DNA of 58,363 nt from Clostridium sp. (GCA_023665725.1 JAMPDH010000008.1:1-58363); one strand, 5' to 3'; shown: positions 15,698 to 27,634, counted from the stretch's first letter. Translations and numbers: made by a program. Notes: generated from the sequence alone by a model not told the origin.

Positions 15698-16618
15698 TTA
15701 TCCCATTACTTGACCACCATTATTATGGATTACCTGACCAGTAACATAACTTGAGTCATTAGATGCTAAAAAAACAAAAGTAGGTGCTAATTCGTAAGGC
15801 ATAGCTCCTCTTGCCATAGCAGCATCTGCACCTAAAGATGGAATTTTTTCTTTTTGCCAACAGGATGGTTGTAGTGGCGTCCAAAAGAATCCAGGCGCTA
15901 TAGCATTTACTCTAATATTACGTAGTGCTAAGTTACGAGCAAGGGCTCTAGTAAATCCTACAATTGCACCTTTAGTAGATACATAATCTATTAATTGAGG
16001 ATCTCCGTAAAAAGTAGTAACTGAACTTAAATTAATAATTGATGATCCAGATTTTAAATATGGTAATGTTTCTTTTGTCATATAAAACATACCATATATA
16101 TTTACTTTCATTGTTTTATCAAATTGCTCATCAGTAATATTTTCTAATTTATCCTGTTGATATTGTACTCCTGCATTATTTACTAAAATGTCAATTTTTC
16201 CAAATGTCTGAAGAGTTTGGGCTACAATATTTTTACAAACATTATGATCTGTAATGTCTCCTGATATTAATAGACATTCTCCTCCTAAAGATTCGATATA
16301 ATTTTTAGTATCATTAGCATCTTCATGTTCATCATAATAAGCAATAACCACTTTAGCCCCTTCTTTTACAAAAGCTATAGCCGCAGCCTTTCCTAAACCA
16401 CTATCACCACCAGTAATAATAGCTACTTTATTTTTTAATTTATTGCTGCCTTGATAATCAGGATTATCAAAAATAGGTTTTGGCGTCATTAAATATTCCA
16501 TTCCCGGTTGTGTAGATTGATGTTGTTCTGGTGCTAAAATATTATATTGCTTTGTTTGAAATCCAATATCATTATAATAATTATAATATTCATTTCCGAA
16601 CATATAATCGTAATTCAT
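15698..16618 (-). CDS. SDR-family oxidoreductase (GSP39-like)
   Basis: A 306-aa short-chain dehydrogenase of the general stress protein 39 type. It has an N-terminal extension of about 60 residues, the NAD(P) motif TGGDSGLGKAAA, NNAG, the catalytic Tyr/Lys motif YVSTK with Ser in NLSS, and the C-terminal SYVTGQVIHNNGG. The substrate is unknown. It lies inside the serine-recombinase element and is its only visible cargo. GGAGTG precedes the start. Confidence 0.92.
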   Translation of the reverse strand: MNYDYMFGNEYYNYYNDIGFQTKQYNILAPEQHQSTQPGMEYLMTPKPIFDNPDYQGSNKLKNKVAIITGGDSGLGKAAAIAFVKEGAKVVIAYYDEHEDANDTKNYIESLGGECLLISGDITDHNVCKNIVAQTLQTFGKIDILVNNAGVQYQQDKLENITDEQFDKTMKVNIYGMFYMTKETLPYLKSGSSIINLSSVTTFYGDPQLIDYVSTKGAIVGFTRALARNLALRNIRVNAIAPGFFWTPLQPSCWQKEKIPSLGADAAMARGAMPYELAPTFVFLASNDSSYVTGQVIHNNGGQVMG

Positions 16619-16736
16619 ATATTATTCACTCCTTCAAATTAATATATGAGTCATACTTTTAAAGGTTATTAAAAGTTGAGAATTCTATACTCAATTAATT
16701 AATAATTTATAGAAATTTGTTATCAGTGCTTTTAGT

Positions 16737-16740
16737 GAAC
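16737..16740 (+). other. attR of the serine-recombinase element
   Basis: The right GAAC copy. The inside flank TTATCAGTGC (16720-16729) is one arm of the reconstructed attP. The midpoint between the two arms falls between the G and A of GAAC, so GA is the likely crossover dinucleotide. Confidence 0.7.
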
Positions 16741-17153
16741 CTAATGCACTACAGCTTGAAAAACAAGGTTATGGATATGTAGTTGCATCTTTAGGTGAAT
16801 TAGGTGGAGAGGTTCCATATACAGCTTATAATGCAAGAAAAAGTTATATAGAAAATAATCCTGAAGTTATAGAGGGATTTACTAAGGCTATTCAGAAGGG
16901 GATAGATTACGTTAATTCACATAATTCAAGTGAGATAGCAGATGTTATTTTAGATTATTTCCCAGATATTTCTAAAAATGATTTAGAGCAAATTATTGAG
17001 AGATATAAAAATATAGATTCTTGGTTTGATACAACTTACATTAGCGAAGATAATTTTAATCATATACAAGAAATAGCAGAAAATGCTGGTCAACTTGATG
17101 AACGCGCACCTTATGATAAATTAGTTAATAATAAATATTCAATAAATAAATAA
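16737..17153 (+). pseudogene. ABC substrate-binding protein, 3' part
   Basis: An open frame without a start, beginning EPNALQLEKQGYGYVVASLG, with PYTAYNARKSYIENNPEVIE and a stop at 17151-17153. Joined to codon 193 of the 5' part it is in frame and gives about 330 residues, the usual length for this family. It shows no internal stops, which suggests a recent or reversible interruption. Confidence 0.88.
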
Positions 17154-17168
17154 GATATATATTAATAT

Positions 17169-17210
17169 CAAAAAATAGCTATCTAAATTTAAATTAATAG
17201 CTATTTTTTG
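17169..17210. terminator. terminator after the binding-protein gene
   Basis: A 14-bp inverted repeat, CAAAAAATAGCTAT with ATAGCTATTTTTTG, usable in both directions. Confidence 0.8.
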
Positions 17211-17393
17211 ATTATATTATTAGCTTTGTTTAATCTTTTTGTAGAATTGTCTTTAACAAAACTATGTTGTAAATTGTAATTAACTGTATTAATATTATAA
17301 TTTATTAATTATTAAAATATATTTTTTAATTTTGTATATTTTAAATAGTCAAATAGTTAATACTTACATAACATATAACTAGAGCGGAGGTAT

Positions 17394-18146
17394 ATGGTGG
17401 GGGAAAATATTTTAAAAATTAAAAACTTAAGTAAAATATATCATACAGAAAAAGAAGAAGTAATTGCAGTAGAAGATTTCTCTTTTGAACTTCATGAAAA
17501 TGAATTTATTGCAATAGTTGGACCAAGTGGATGTGGAAAAAGTACGATATTATCTATACTATCAGGATTAGAAACAAAGTCTAGTGGTGAAATAACATTA
17601 AAAGAGGGTAAAAATATAGGATATATGCTTCAACAGGATGCTTTATTTGATTTTAGAACAGTATTGGACAACTGTTTAATAGGCCTAGAAATAAACAAAA
17701 ATTTAAGTAAAGAAACAAAAGAAAATGTGATAAACTTATTAAATACATATGGTTTGAAAGACTTTATAAATAGTTATCCAAATACTCTCTCAGGCGGGAT
17801 GAGACAACGAGTTGCTCTAATTAGAACATTAGCTACTAATCCAGATATAATTTTACTAGATGAGCCTTTTTCTGCGCTTGATTATCAATCTAGACTTGCA
17901 GTATCTGATGATGTTTATAATATTGTAAAAAAAGAAAAAAAATCTGTTATAATGGTAACTCATGATATTGCAGAGGCAATTAGTATGGCAGATAAAGTTA
18001 TAGTTTTAACAGGAAGACCAAGTACAGTGAAATGTGAAATAGATATTAATTTAAAGAATAAAAGCACTCCTATTAATAATAGAAAAGATTCTGAATTTTC
18101 AAAATATTATGACTTGATATGGAAGGAAATTGATTATCATGTTTAG
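17394..18146 (+). CDS. NitT/TauT-type ABC transporter ATPase
   Basis: A 250-aa ABC ATPase. Walker A is GPSGCGKST, the Q-loop is in YMLQQDALF, the signature is LSGGMRQR, Walker B is IILLDEPFSALD, and the switch His is in VTHD. The closest types are SsuB/TauB/ThiZ-like importers of sulfonates, nitrate or pyrimidine precursors; the substrate cannot be told here. GCGGAGG precedes the ATG. It overlaps the permease start by 8 nt. Confidence 0.92.
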   Translation: MVGENILKIKNLSKIYHTEKEEVIAVEDFSFELHENEFIAIVGPSGCGKSTILSILSGLETKSSGEITLKEGKNIGYMLQQDALFDFRTVLDNCLIGLEINKNLSKETKENVINLLNTYGLKDFINSYPNTLSGGMRQRVALIRTLATNPDIILLDEPFSALDYQSRLAVSDDVYNIVKKEKKSVIMVTHDIAEAISMADKVIVLTGRPSTVKCEIDINLKNKSTPINNRKDSEFSKYYDLIWKEIDYHV

Positions 18147-18927
18147 CGAGGAACATAAAGAGTATATAAAAAAGAAAAGGAGAAAGACCTTATTTGTTAG
18201 AATAGTCCAAGTATCAATATTTATATTATTTATAGTTATTTGGCAACTGCTATCTAACTTTGGATTAATAAATACTTTTATTTTTTCATCCCCTAAAAAG
18301 GTTATAGAATGTTTAATAGATTTGCATGTAAGGGGAAATTTATATAATCATATACTAATAACTGTATGGGAAACAACTATAAGTTTTGTTTTAGGAACAT
18401 TTATTGGACTTTTTATAGCAACGCTTATGTGGTGGAATAAAACATTTGCAAGAATTATAGATCCATATTTAACTGTTTTAAATAGCTTACCTAAAGTTGC
18501 GTTAGGGCCAATAATAATTATATGGGCAGGAGCAGGTATGAATTCTATAATATTTATGGCACTTTTAATATCAGTAATTGTCACAATAATTGGGGTATAT
18601 CAGGGATTTATAGATACCGATCCAATAAAATTAAAACTTATGAAATCATTGGGTGCAAATAAAAGACAAATATATTTTAAATTAATACTACCAAATAGTT
18701 TACCTGTAATAATAAGTGCATTGAAAATAAATGTTAGTATGTCACTTATAGGGGTAATAATGGGTGAATTCTTAGTTTCTAAAGAGGGAATTGGATATTT
18801 AATAATGTATGGTTCTCAGGTATTTAATCTAGGACTTGTTATAACAGGTATAATGATACTTTGTATTGTAGCAGTATTAATGTATTATATAGTTCTTTAT
18901 ATCGAAAAAAAATTAGTAAGAAAATAA
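18139..18927 (+). CDS. NitT/TauT-type ABC transporter permease
   Basis: About 262 aa with six predicted membrane helices and the binding-protein-dependent permease loop around KLMKSLGANKRQIYFKLILP (EAA-type). It pairs with the ATPase just upstream. ATG 18139 follows GGAAGG at a longish distance; TTG 18130 is an alternative. Permease and ATPase look intact although the binding protein is interrupted. Confidence 0.9.
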   Translation: MFSEEHKEYIKKKRRKTLFVRIVQVSIFILFIVIWQLLSNFGLINTFIFSSPKKVIECLIDLHVRGNLYNHILITVWETTISFVLGTFIGLFIATLMWWNKTFARIIDPYLTVLNSLPKVALGPIIIIWAGAGMNSIIFMALLISVIVTIIGVYQGFIDTDPIKLKLMKSLGANKRQIYFKLILPNSLPVIISALKINVSMSLIGVIMGEFLVSKEGIGYLIMYGSQVFNLGLVITGIMILCIVAVLMYYIVLYIEKKLVRK

Positions 18928-18949
18928 TTACTAATTTTTTTGTTAAATA

Positions 18950-19387
18950 TTATCGTTCTATCATAATTGTAAATGGGCCATCATTTATTAAACTTATTTG
19001 CATATCAGCACCAAATACGCCTTCTTTAACATTCTGTATTTTTTTACTACATTCATTAACTATATATTGATATAATTTGTTCGCACATTCTGAATTCAAA
19101 GCTTTAGTAAATGATGGTCTATTTCCATTGGTGCAATCTGCATATAGCGTAAATTGAGAAACTAACATTAACTGACCATTAATATCTTTTATAGATAAAT
19201 TTGTTTTCATATTTTTATCTGCAAAAATCCTTAAATTAATTAATTTATTTATTAAATAATCTGCTTGTTCCTTTGTATCACCATCACCGATTCCAATAAA
19301 AACAAGTATACCCTGATTAATTTCGCTAATAATTTTATTATCTATCTTAACATGTGCACTTTTAACTCTTTGTATCAAAAATCTCAT
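18950..19387 (-). CDS. dtd: D-aminoacyl-tRNA deacylase
   Basis: A 145-aa DTD enzyme that removes D-amino acids and glycine from mischarged tRNAs. It starts MRFLIQRVKSAHVKID, with SQFTLYADC and the cross-subunit NDGPFTIMIE motif. Full length. It is convergent with the ABC permease, with about 20 bp between the stops. Confidence 0.95.
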   Translation of the reverse strand: MRFLIQRVKSAHVKIDNKIISEINQGILVFIGIGDGDTKEQADYLINKLINLRIFADKNMKTNLSIKDINGQLMLVSQFTLYADCTNGNRPSFTKALNSECANKLYQYIVNECSKKIQNVKEGVFGADMQISLINDGPFTIMIER

Positions 19388-19554
19388 TTTATCAATTCCT
19401 TATAAAATTATAATATTTATTTTATTATATCATTATTTAATTAAAACAGATAGTTTTATGTTTTTAAAATTTATGTAAAGTATAATATTTAATAAAGTTA
19501 AAATGGAGTTTCATGATATAATATAATATATATAGTTTTAAAGGGGCAAGTTAT

Positions 19555-21276
19555 ATGAACCATGCTAACAGTATTAAACAAGAAGAATTAATAAAAAAAT
19601 ATCCACATTTAGAAAAAATCGCAGAGTTTACCATATTTACAACGGAAGAAGATATAAAACAAATAAAAAATGGAAAAAAGATAAGAATTGGTAGTGATCT
19701 AGTATGTATTGAATTTCTCAAAAGAATACTAAAAGATGATTATTATTATGAATATGCAAATAAATATTTTAATGGAAAAATAAATGATTTTCGCATAGGT
19801 TATATAGTTAATGGTGATTTAGGAACTTCAATACATTATGAAAAAATAGTTATTATAAAAGCACTGCAGCAACTAGTTTCATATAACAAACTCCATCTTA
19901 ATGATTTAGAAATGCAAAGATATAGTATATTAAAAAATTGTGTTTCACTTAGAAGTTTTGAGTTAATGCATAAAGGTTCATTTTATATTAATATAGATGG
20001 AAATGAATATTCAATTAATTCATGTGATATGGTTTCTTTAATGCAACTTTCTAATAGTAGTTTTAATGAATTATGCAATAATAACGATATAAAAACTATT
20101 CATGGTATAAGAAAAGAATACTTTATTTATGCAACTTATATGTATTTTAAAATATATAAGGGTTTTGAAGAATTTATAATGCCTAATTCAGTAATAAATA
20201 GATTTAATGATATAAAATCATTACAAAAAATAGATTTTCAAGCTATAAATGAGCATTTAACAACCTCTGATACTAAATATAAAGAAGCTATAATTAGCGA
20301 TAGTTTAGAACATGAGATACTTGATGATATGCCAAATAATTTAACATTATTAGAAAAATCAATATATGTATATATAAAAATGTGTAAGATTTTAAACTAT
20401 GATGGTGAGTATTATGCAACTAATCAAGAAGGAATTGTTGTAGAAAAACACAAAAATATTGATTATATTCAAACGATTACTCCTACTAATAATGAAATTG
20501 TTTGTTTTGAATTCAATCTAATATATTCTAAAATATTAAATAGTCTTGGAATAAACTTTAAAAGTAATTATAAAAATATGGTAGAAGAAGAATATGGTGA
20601 TAGCCATGCAAATCTAGAATACAGGGTAGATAAATATTTAGTAATTGCGGATGCTGTGACATCTATACTCCAAAGTGACATGGTAAATGCAAAATTAAAT
20701 AAGCCACTTAATGGACTTATTTGCATTAATATAAATAATAAAACACAATATGAATTTGAGCAAATCCTTGAAAAAGTATATAAGTTAATTATAACTATGG
20801 AAATTAAAAGTAATAAAGATAAAAATAATCTTAATGAATTATTAATAGAATATTCAAAAATAACTGATAATATTAAAACTATAGATATGAGTGAAAGGTT
20901 ATCAATTTTAAAACAAAAAATAAATTTAAATAAATACATAGGAATGACCTCTCTATCATACATATTAAATTTAAGAAATTTACTGTTTGATATTAAAGAA
21001 CAAAAAGATAATGCTAATATAGTGATTGTTAGAAATAATTCACCATTAGATAAAAATAAAATAGCATTACCAACAGCTGTTTTATTACTAAATAATTATA
21101 GTATTAAGGATAAAACAGATGAAACTAATTATTACATTTATAATCCCTGTGCTAATCTTGAATCTATTTCTTTAAGTGATCTTCAAAATTTATTTAATAA
21201 TGGAATTTTTGAATATATACAAAAGGATTCTCCAAAAATACCAGGTATATTAGAAAGAGGAGGACTAAAAAAATGA
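19555..21276 (+). CDS. putative transglutaminase-fold protein (573 aa)
   Basis: No firm family match. The middle holds LTLLEKSIYVYIKMCKILNY, then Cys in IVCFEFNLIYSKIL, His in YGDSHANLEYRVDKYLVIAD and the Asp in that segment. Order and spacing resemble the Cys-His-Asp core of transglutaminase-like proteins. There is no signal peptide or membrane helix. A separate 315-aa protein at 36123 shows a similar core. It is first in a group with a 74-aa protein (ATGA overlap) and pcrA. The 167 bp before it (19388-19554) hold only promoter-like sequence. Confidence 0.6.
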   Translation: MNHANSIKQEELIKKYPHLEKIAEFTIFTTEEDIKQIKNGKKIRIGSDLVCIEFLKRILKDDYYYEYANKYFNGKINDFRIGYIVNGDLGTSIHYEKIVIIKALQQLVSYNKLHLNDLEMQRYSILKNCVSLRSFELMHKGSFYINIDGNEYSINSCDMVSLMQLSNSSFNELCNNNDIKTIHGIRKEYFIYATYMYFKIYKGFEEFIMPNSVINRFNDIKSLQKIDFQAINEHLTTSDTKYKEAIISDSLEHEILDDMPNNLTLLEKSIYVYIKMCKILNYDGEYYATNQEGIVVEKHKNIDYIQTITPTNNEIVCFEFNLIYSKILNSLGINFKSNYKNMVEEEYGDSHANLEYRVDKYLVIADAVTSILQSDMVNAKLNKPLNGLICININNKTQYEFEQILEKVYKLIITMEIKSNKDKNNLNELLIEYSKITDNIKTIDMSERLSILKQKINLNKYIGMTSLSYILNLRNLLFDIKEQKDNANIVIVRNNSPLDKNKIALPTAVLLLNNYSIKDKTDETNYYIYNPCANLESISLSDLQNLFNNGIFEYIQKDSPKIPGILERGGLKK

Positions 21277-21497
21277 TAGAAGATTTACGTTTAATTTGCA
21301 GTAAATTAGTATCTCTAAATAAAAATAACGAGGGAAATTTAAGGAAATATGAATTAATTCAAGAAATATTAACAGATAATAAATGTTTTTTCAAAATAGA
21401 TATAAAATATGCATATTCAATTTTAAGGGATTTAGGAATACAAGAGGAATCTATAAAAGATTATTATACGGAATTAATTGATATAAAAAATTACTAG
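21273..21497 (+). CDS. small protein of unknown function (74 aa)
   Basis: Not recognised. Charged and helical, without cysteines beyond two or a membrane segment. Its ATG overlaps the previous stop (ATGA), so it is co-translated with the transglutaminase-like protein and is probably a partner or modulator. Confidence 0.65.
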   Translation: MIEDLRLICSKLVSLNKNNEGNLRKYELIQEILTDNKCFFKIDIKYAYSILRDLGIQEESIKDYYTELIDIKNY

Positions 21498-21527
21498 AAA
21501 ACTTTAATATAAATAGAGGAGAACAAA

Positions 21528-23627
21528 ATGAACTTAACAAACTATAATGAAAAACAATTAGAAGCAATAAAGGAAACAGAAGGGCCACTTCTTGTATTGG
21601 CTGGTGCAGGAAGTGGAAAAACTAGAGTATTAACCGCAAAGGTGGCATATTTAATAGAAAAAAATGGTATACTCCCAGAAAATATACTTGCCATAACATT
21701 TACAAATAAGGCAGCACAAGAAATGAAAGGTAGAATTATAGATATGTTAGGAGGGATTGCATATAGAATACAAATATCTACATTTCATTCATTTGGTCTA
21801 TTATTAATAAAAGAAAATTATGAAAAATTAGGGTATAAATCTAATTTTACAATACTTGATAGTGATGATACACTAACAATAATAAAAAAAATACTTAAAG
21901 ATATGTCAAAAGATCCTAAAATGTATAATCCTAAGGGTATAAAAAATAAAATTAGCAGTGCTAAAAATGCAGTAATAAATCCTGAAGAGTATGAAAAGAA
22001 ATTTGTTAATACTGATTATGATCAGGTTGTGTTAGACGTGTTTCGAAAATATGAGTCAAAATTAAAAGTAAGTAATTCCTTCGACTTTGATGACTTATTA
22101 ATAAAGCCAATAACTTTATTTGAAATGTATCCAGAAATACTTTTTCAATATCAAGAAAAATATAGATATATATTAATTGATGAATATCAAGATACAAACG
22201 AAGCTCAGTATAAATTAGTAAAAATGCTTTCAAAAAGATATAAAAATATATGTGTCGTTGGAGATGAATCGCAATCTATTTATTCATTTAGAGGCTCTGA
22301 TTATAGAAATATTCTTAAGTTTGAAGAAGACTTTCCAACATCTAAAACAATTTTATTAGAACAAAACTATCGTTCAACCAAAACTATATTAGATAGTGCG
22401 AATAAGATTATAAGTAATAATAAACAAAAAAAAGATAAGAAATTATGGACAGAAAATGATATAGGAAATAAAATTAGTTATTATCGTGCAAATGATGAAA
22501 AAGATGAAGCATTTTATACCGCAAATGAAATTAAAAAATTAATTAATAATGGAGTATCTAAAGATAAAATAGCTGTTTTATATAGAACAAATGCACAGTC
22601 ACGTACTATAGAAGAAGCAATGCTTAGAGAAAATATACCATATAGAGTAATAGGAAGTTTCTATTTCTATAATAGAAAAGAGATAAAAGATTTAATATCT
22701 TATTTAAAGTTATTATATAATCCTTATGATGATGTAAGTTTGACTAGAATAATAAATGTTCCTAAAAGGGGAATTGGAACTAAAACAATAGATAATTTGT
22801 TAAATAAGGCTGATTTAGAAAATAAAAGTATATTTGAAGTTATAGAAAGTGGAAAAGAACTAGAATTTAAAAAAATAATACAAGATATTATAAATGAGAA
22901 AGATAATCACACACTTACAGAACTTGTAGATTTAGTTTTGGATAAAAGTGGTATGAGAATGGAGCTAGAATCAGAGAAAACAATAGATTCTGAAATTAGA
23001 TTAGAAAACTTAGACGAATTTAAATCTATTACAAGGACCTTTGAAGAACAAAATGGAATAGTATCATTAGAGGAATTTCTAGATGAAATAAGTTTAGTTG
23101 CAGATATTACGGAACATAAAAATCTAACAGATGTTGTAACACTTATGACAGTACACTCAGCCAAAGGATTAGAGTTTGACTACGTTTTTTTAATAGGACT
23201 AGAGGAAGGGATTTTTCCACATAGGAATTCTTATGATAGCAATGATTCTATAGAAGAAGAAAGAAGACTTTGCTATGTTGCTGTAACAAGAGCTTGTAAA
23301 GAATTATATTTAGTTAATGCTAAAAGAAGAATTATATATGGACTGGATTCTATAAACCCACCTAGTAGATTTATAAGTGAAATAGGAGAGGAAAACTTAG
23401 ATATTAAAAATTCTTTCCAAACGGAAGAAATAAAATTTAATAAATCTAATGTTATAGATAAAGATGTAGAATATAACCTAGGGGATCACGTAGAGCATGA
23501 TTCATTTGGGGAAGGAGTAATAGTTGGAATTGATAAAAGTGTACTTACAATAGCGTTTAATCATCAAGTTGGTATTAAAATGTTAATAAAGGGACATAAA
23601 AGTATAAAAAAAATAGAAAAAAATTAA
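21528..23627 (+). CDS. pcrA: ATP-dependent DNA helicase PcrA/UvrD
   Basis: A 699-aa SF1A helicase. It has the Q motif NEKQLEAI, Walker A GAGSGKTRVL, motif Ia FTNKAAQEMK, motif II DEYQDTN, motif III GDESQSIYSFRG, QNYRS, and motifs V-VI HSAKGLEF and YVAVTRA. A C-terminal tail (YNLGDHVEHDSFGEGVI) is the PcrA RNA-polymerase-binding Tudor-like domain. It is slightly shorter than Bacillus PcrA. In many Firmicutes pcrA directly precedes ligA; here two genes intervene. Confidence 0.96.
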   Translation: MNLTNYNEKQLEAIKETEGPLLVLAGAGSGKTRVLTAKVAYLIEKNGILPENILAITFTNKAAQEMKGRIIDMLGGIAYRIQISTFHSFGLLLIKENYEKLGYKSNFTILDSDDTLTIIKKILKDMSKDPKMYNPKGIKNKISSAKNAVINPEEYEKKFVNTDYDQVVLDVFRKYESKLKVSNSFDFDDLLIKPITLFEMYPEILFQYQEKYRYILIDEYQDTNEAQYKLVKMLSKRYKNICVVGDESQSIYSFRGSDYRNILKFEEDFPTSKTILLEQNYRSTKTILDSANKIISNNKQKKDKKLWTENDIGNKISYYRANDEKDEAFYTANEIKKLINNGVSKDKIAVLYRTNAQSRTIEEAMLRENIPYRVIGSFYFYNRKEIKDLISYLKLLYNPYDDVSLTRIINVPKRGIGTKTIDNLLNKADLENKSIFEVIESGKELEFKKIIQDIINEKDNHTLTELVDLVLDKSGMRMELESEKTIDSEIRLENLDEFKSITRTFEEQNGIVSLEEFLDEISLVADITEHKNLTDVVTLMTVHSAKGLEFDYVFLIGLEEGIFPHRNSYDSNDSIEEERRLCYVAVTRACKELYLVNAKRRIIYGLDSINPPSRFISEIGEENLDIKNSFQTEEIKFNKSNVIDKDVEYNLGDHVEHDSFGEGVIVGIDKSVLTIAFNHQVGIKMLIKGHKSIKKIEKN

Positions 23628-23660
23628 TAAGCGTGTTATACTAATTATGGAGGTAATAAT

Positions 23661-23819
23661 ATGATATTAGATATTATGGATACTTTGAATAAATGGGGAG
23701 ATCAAATAAAAGTATGGGCCGTTGAAGCCGGAAAAAATCCTTTCTTTTGGTTGGCTTTTATTGTAGCAGGTTGTCTTATATTTAGAATAATTTTTACTGC
23801 CTTAAACAAGGATAGATAA
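23661..23819 (+). CDS. small single-helix membrane protein (52 aa)
   Basis: A short frame with ATG after GGAGGTAA. An amphipathic N-terminal half is followed by one predicted membrane helix (about 28-46, FFWLAFIVAGCLIFRII). It sits between pcrA and galU with a strong ribosome site and a 2-nt gap to galU. Function unknown. Confidence 0.65.
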   Translation: MILDIMDTLNKWGDQIKVWAVEAGKNPFFWLAFIVAGCLIFRIIFTALNKDR

Positions 23820-23821
23820 TT

Positions 23822-24673
23822 ATGACAGTAAAAAAAGCAGTTATACCTGTTGCGGGCATGGGAACAAGATTTTTACCTGCTACAAAATCAGTTCCGAAAG
23901 AAATGTTACCAATAGTAAATATTCCTACAATTCATTATATTGTAGAAGAAGCAGTTAAAAGTGGAATAGAAGAAATTTTATTTATTACGTCACCCCATAA
24001 AAAAGCTATAGAAGATTATTTTGATAGAACGCTAGAACTAGAACATGCATTAGAAAGATCAGGAAAATTAGATCAACTCAATATGCTAAAGGATATATCA
24101 AATTTATGTAAGTTTACTTATATAAGACAAGGTGAAGCAAAAGGAACTGCACATGCAATAAATTTAGCACGTAATTTTATAGGTAATGAACCATTTGCAG
24201 TAATGTATGGTGATGATTTAATAAAGTCAGATACTCCTGTTTTAAAACAATTAATAGATCTTCATGATAAAACAGGTGCTAATATTATAGGGGTACGCAA
24301 AGTTAAACATGAGGATACTTACAAATATGGAATAATAGATTATGAAGATTTAAATACTAAAAAAATTAGATCAATAGTAGAAAAACCAAAAGTAGAAGAG
24401 GCCCCTAGTGACTATGCTGGACTTGGAAGATATATAGTTAATCCAGAAATTTTTGATGAGATAGAAATTCTACAGCCAGGCCATGGAAGCGAATATCAAT
24501 TTACAGATGCCATGGCAGCACTTCTTAAAAAACAGGACTTTTATGCATGTGAATTTGATGGTATTTATTTTGATATAGGTAATCATTTAGGATATATAAA
24601 GGCAAATATAGATTATGCTTTAGATAGAGAAGATTTAAAAGAAGATTTAAAGGAATATATAAAATCCCTTTAA
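23822..24673 (+). CDS. galU: UTP-glucose-1-phosphate uridylyltransferase
   Basis: A 283-aa GalU/GtaB. It has the nucleotidyl motif AGMGTRFLPATKSVPKEMLP, YGDDLIKSD, VEKP and QFTDAMAAL. It makes UDP-glucose for glycolipid and envelope polysaccharides. Full length. It immediately follows the small membrane protein gene, so the two probably form one transcription unit. Confidence 0.95.
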   Translation: MTVKKAVIPVAGMGTRFLPATKSVPKEMLPIVNIPTIHYIVEEAVKSGIEEILFITSPHKKAIEDYFDRTLELEHALERSGKLDQLNMLKDISNLCKFTYIRQGEAKGTAHAINLARNFIGNEPFAVMYGDDLIKSDTPVLKQLIDLHDKTGANIIGVRKVKHEDTYKYGIIDYEDLNTKKIRSIVEKPKVEEAPSDYAGLGRYIVNPEIFDEIEILQPGHGSEYQFTDAMAALLKKQDFYACEFDGIYFDIGNHLGYIKANIDYALDREDLKEDLKEYIKSL

Positions 24674-24698
24674 TCTTTTTTCTATTTTATAGATTTAA

Positions 24699-26711
<2,013 letters not shown>

Positions 26712-26814
26712 AAAGTTAAACTATTATATGAATGTTTATTAAAATGTATGTAAGTTATTCCATTTTTTACTTTTTTTTGCTATAATAAAAGAAATAATAC
26801 GAGGAGGAATAAAA

Positions 26815-27291
26815 ATGGATAATGAAAATAATAAGGAATTTGAAAATAATGTTTCTAATACAGATGATATAGAAACAATAAGTTTTGATAATTTAATTGA
26901 TGATCCTATTATTAGTAATAATCAAGGTTCATTGTCTTCATTTTTTAACGGAGTTCAAAATGTTCAACAAGATGAAAATTTAGAAATTTCTAATACCGAA
27001 AACACAGAGGAAGAGGTTAATACGGTAATTGATGGTGAAAATAGTGAAACTATTGAACAACAAAAAGAGCAAACATTAAATACAGATTTAAATGATTTTC
27101 AAGAAAGTTATAAAACCGATAGTGCTAGTTCTATAATAGATGATATAAATTCAGCTAATTTACAACCTAGTTCTAAAAAAAGTTCTAAGCATAAAGATGA
27201 TCAACCATCTGGAATTGGGTTTATAGTGATTCTATTTATTATATTAATAATATTTATATTTGCGCTTCCATACATAACAAAATTATTCTAA
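26815..27291 (+). CDS. tail-anchored acidic membrane protein (158 aa)
   Basis: Not recognised. A low-complexity region rich in Asn, Asp, Glu and Gln (1-125), a short Lys-rich stretch, then one C-terminal membrane helix (about 132-154). The start follows GAGGAGG. The layout is shared by the proteins at 51166 and 53349, so this may be a lineage-specific type of membrane anchor protein with a cytoplasmic tail. Confidence 0.65.
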   Translation: MDNENNKEFENNVSNTDDIETISFDNLIDDPIISNNQGSLSSFFNGVQNVQQDENLEISNTENTEEEVNTVIDGENSETIEQQKEQTLNTDLNDFQESYKTDSASSIIDDINSANLQPSSKKSSKHKDDQPSGIGFIVILFIILIIFIFALPYITKLF

Positions 27292-27293
27292 TA

Positions 27294-27333
27294 AAAAAGG
27301 TTAATGAAAATTTGTAATTCATTAACTTTTTTT
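27294..27333. terminator. bidirectional terminator
   Basis: A long stem, AAAAGGTTAATGAA with TTCATTAACTTTTTTT, between convergent genes, with a T run on either strand. Confidence 0.85.
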
Positions 27334-27634
27334 AAATACACCTTGATAACTCAATTATTTTATCCATGCTATCATCATTTGCTATAATGTTTTTATGTAT
27401 TTCCCCACATTTTTCACATTTATATATAATCTTAAAAGTGTTTTTGAATTTTTCTATGCCTATAGGCTTTAACACTCCACGACACTTATTCATTCTATCT
27501 CCAGGCATAATATCTACGTGTTTAGAATATAGACAATTATTACAATGATCCCTAGAGGAATAATTTAATTTAGGCACTTTTTTTTGACATACTTCACAAA
27601 TAAATTCATTATCATTTGAAGTAAATATTTTCAT
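27332..27634 (-). CDS. RNHCP-domain zinc-ribbon protein
   Basis: A 100-aa protein with cysteine pairs CEVCQ, CNNC and CEKCGE and the segment SRDHCNNCLYSKHVD, which matches the RNHCP domain named for a similar motif (here RDHC). The paired cysteines should bind one or two zinc ions. Biochemical role unknown. ATG 27634 follows AGGTGAT. Confidence 0.8.
   Translation of the reverse strand: MKIFTSNDNEFICEVCQKKVPKLNYSSRDHCNNCLYSKHVDIMPGDRMNKCRGVLKPIGIEKFKNTFKIIYKCEKCGEIHKNIIANDDSMDKIIELSRCI

Larger units (their letters stand above)
13492..16740. mobile_element. 3.25-kb large-serine-recombinase element
   Basis: A 3249-bp insertion in the substrate-binding gene. It holds a large serine recombinase ending 60 bp from the left junction, a small leftward frame, and an SDR oxidoreductase near the right end, all on the minus strand. 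There are no target-site duplications beyond the GAAC core and no transposase, as expected for serine site-specific integration. Confidence 0.85.
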
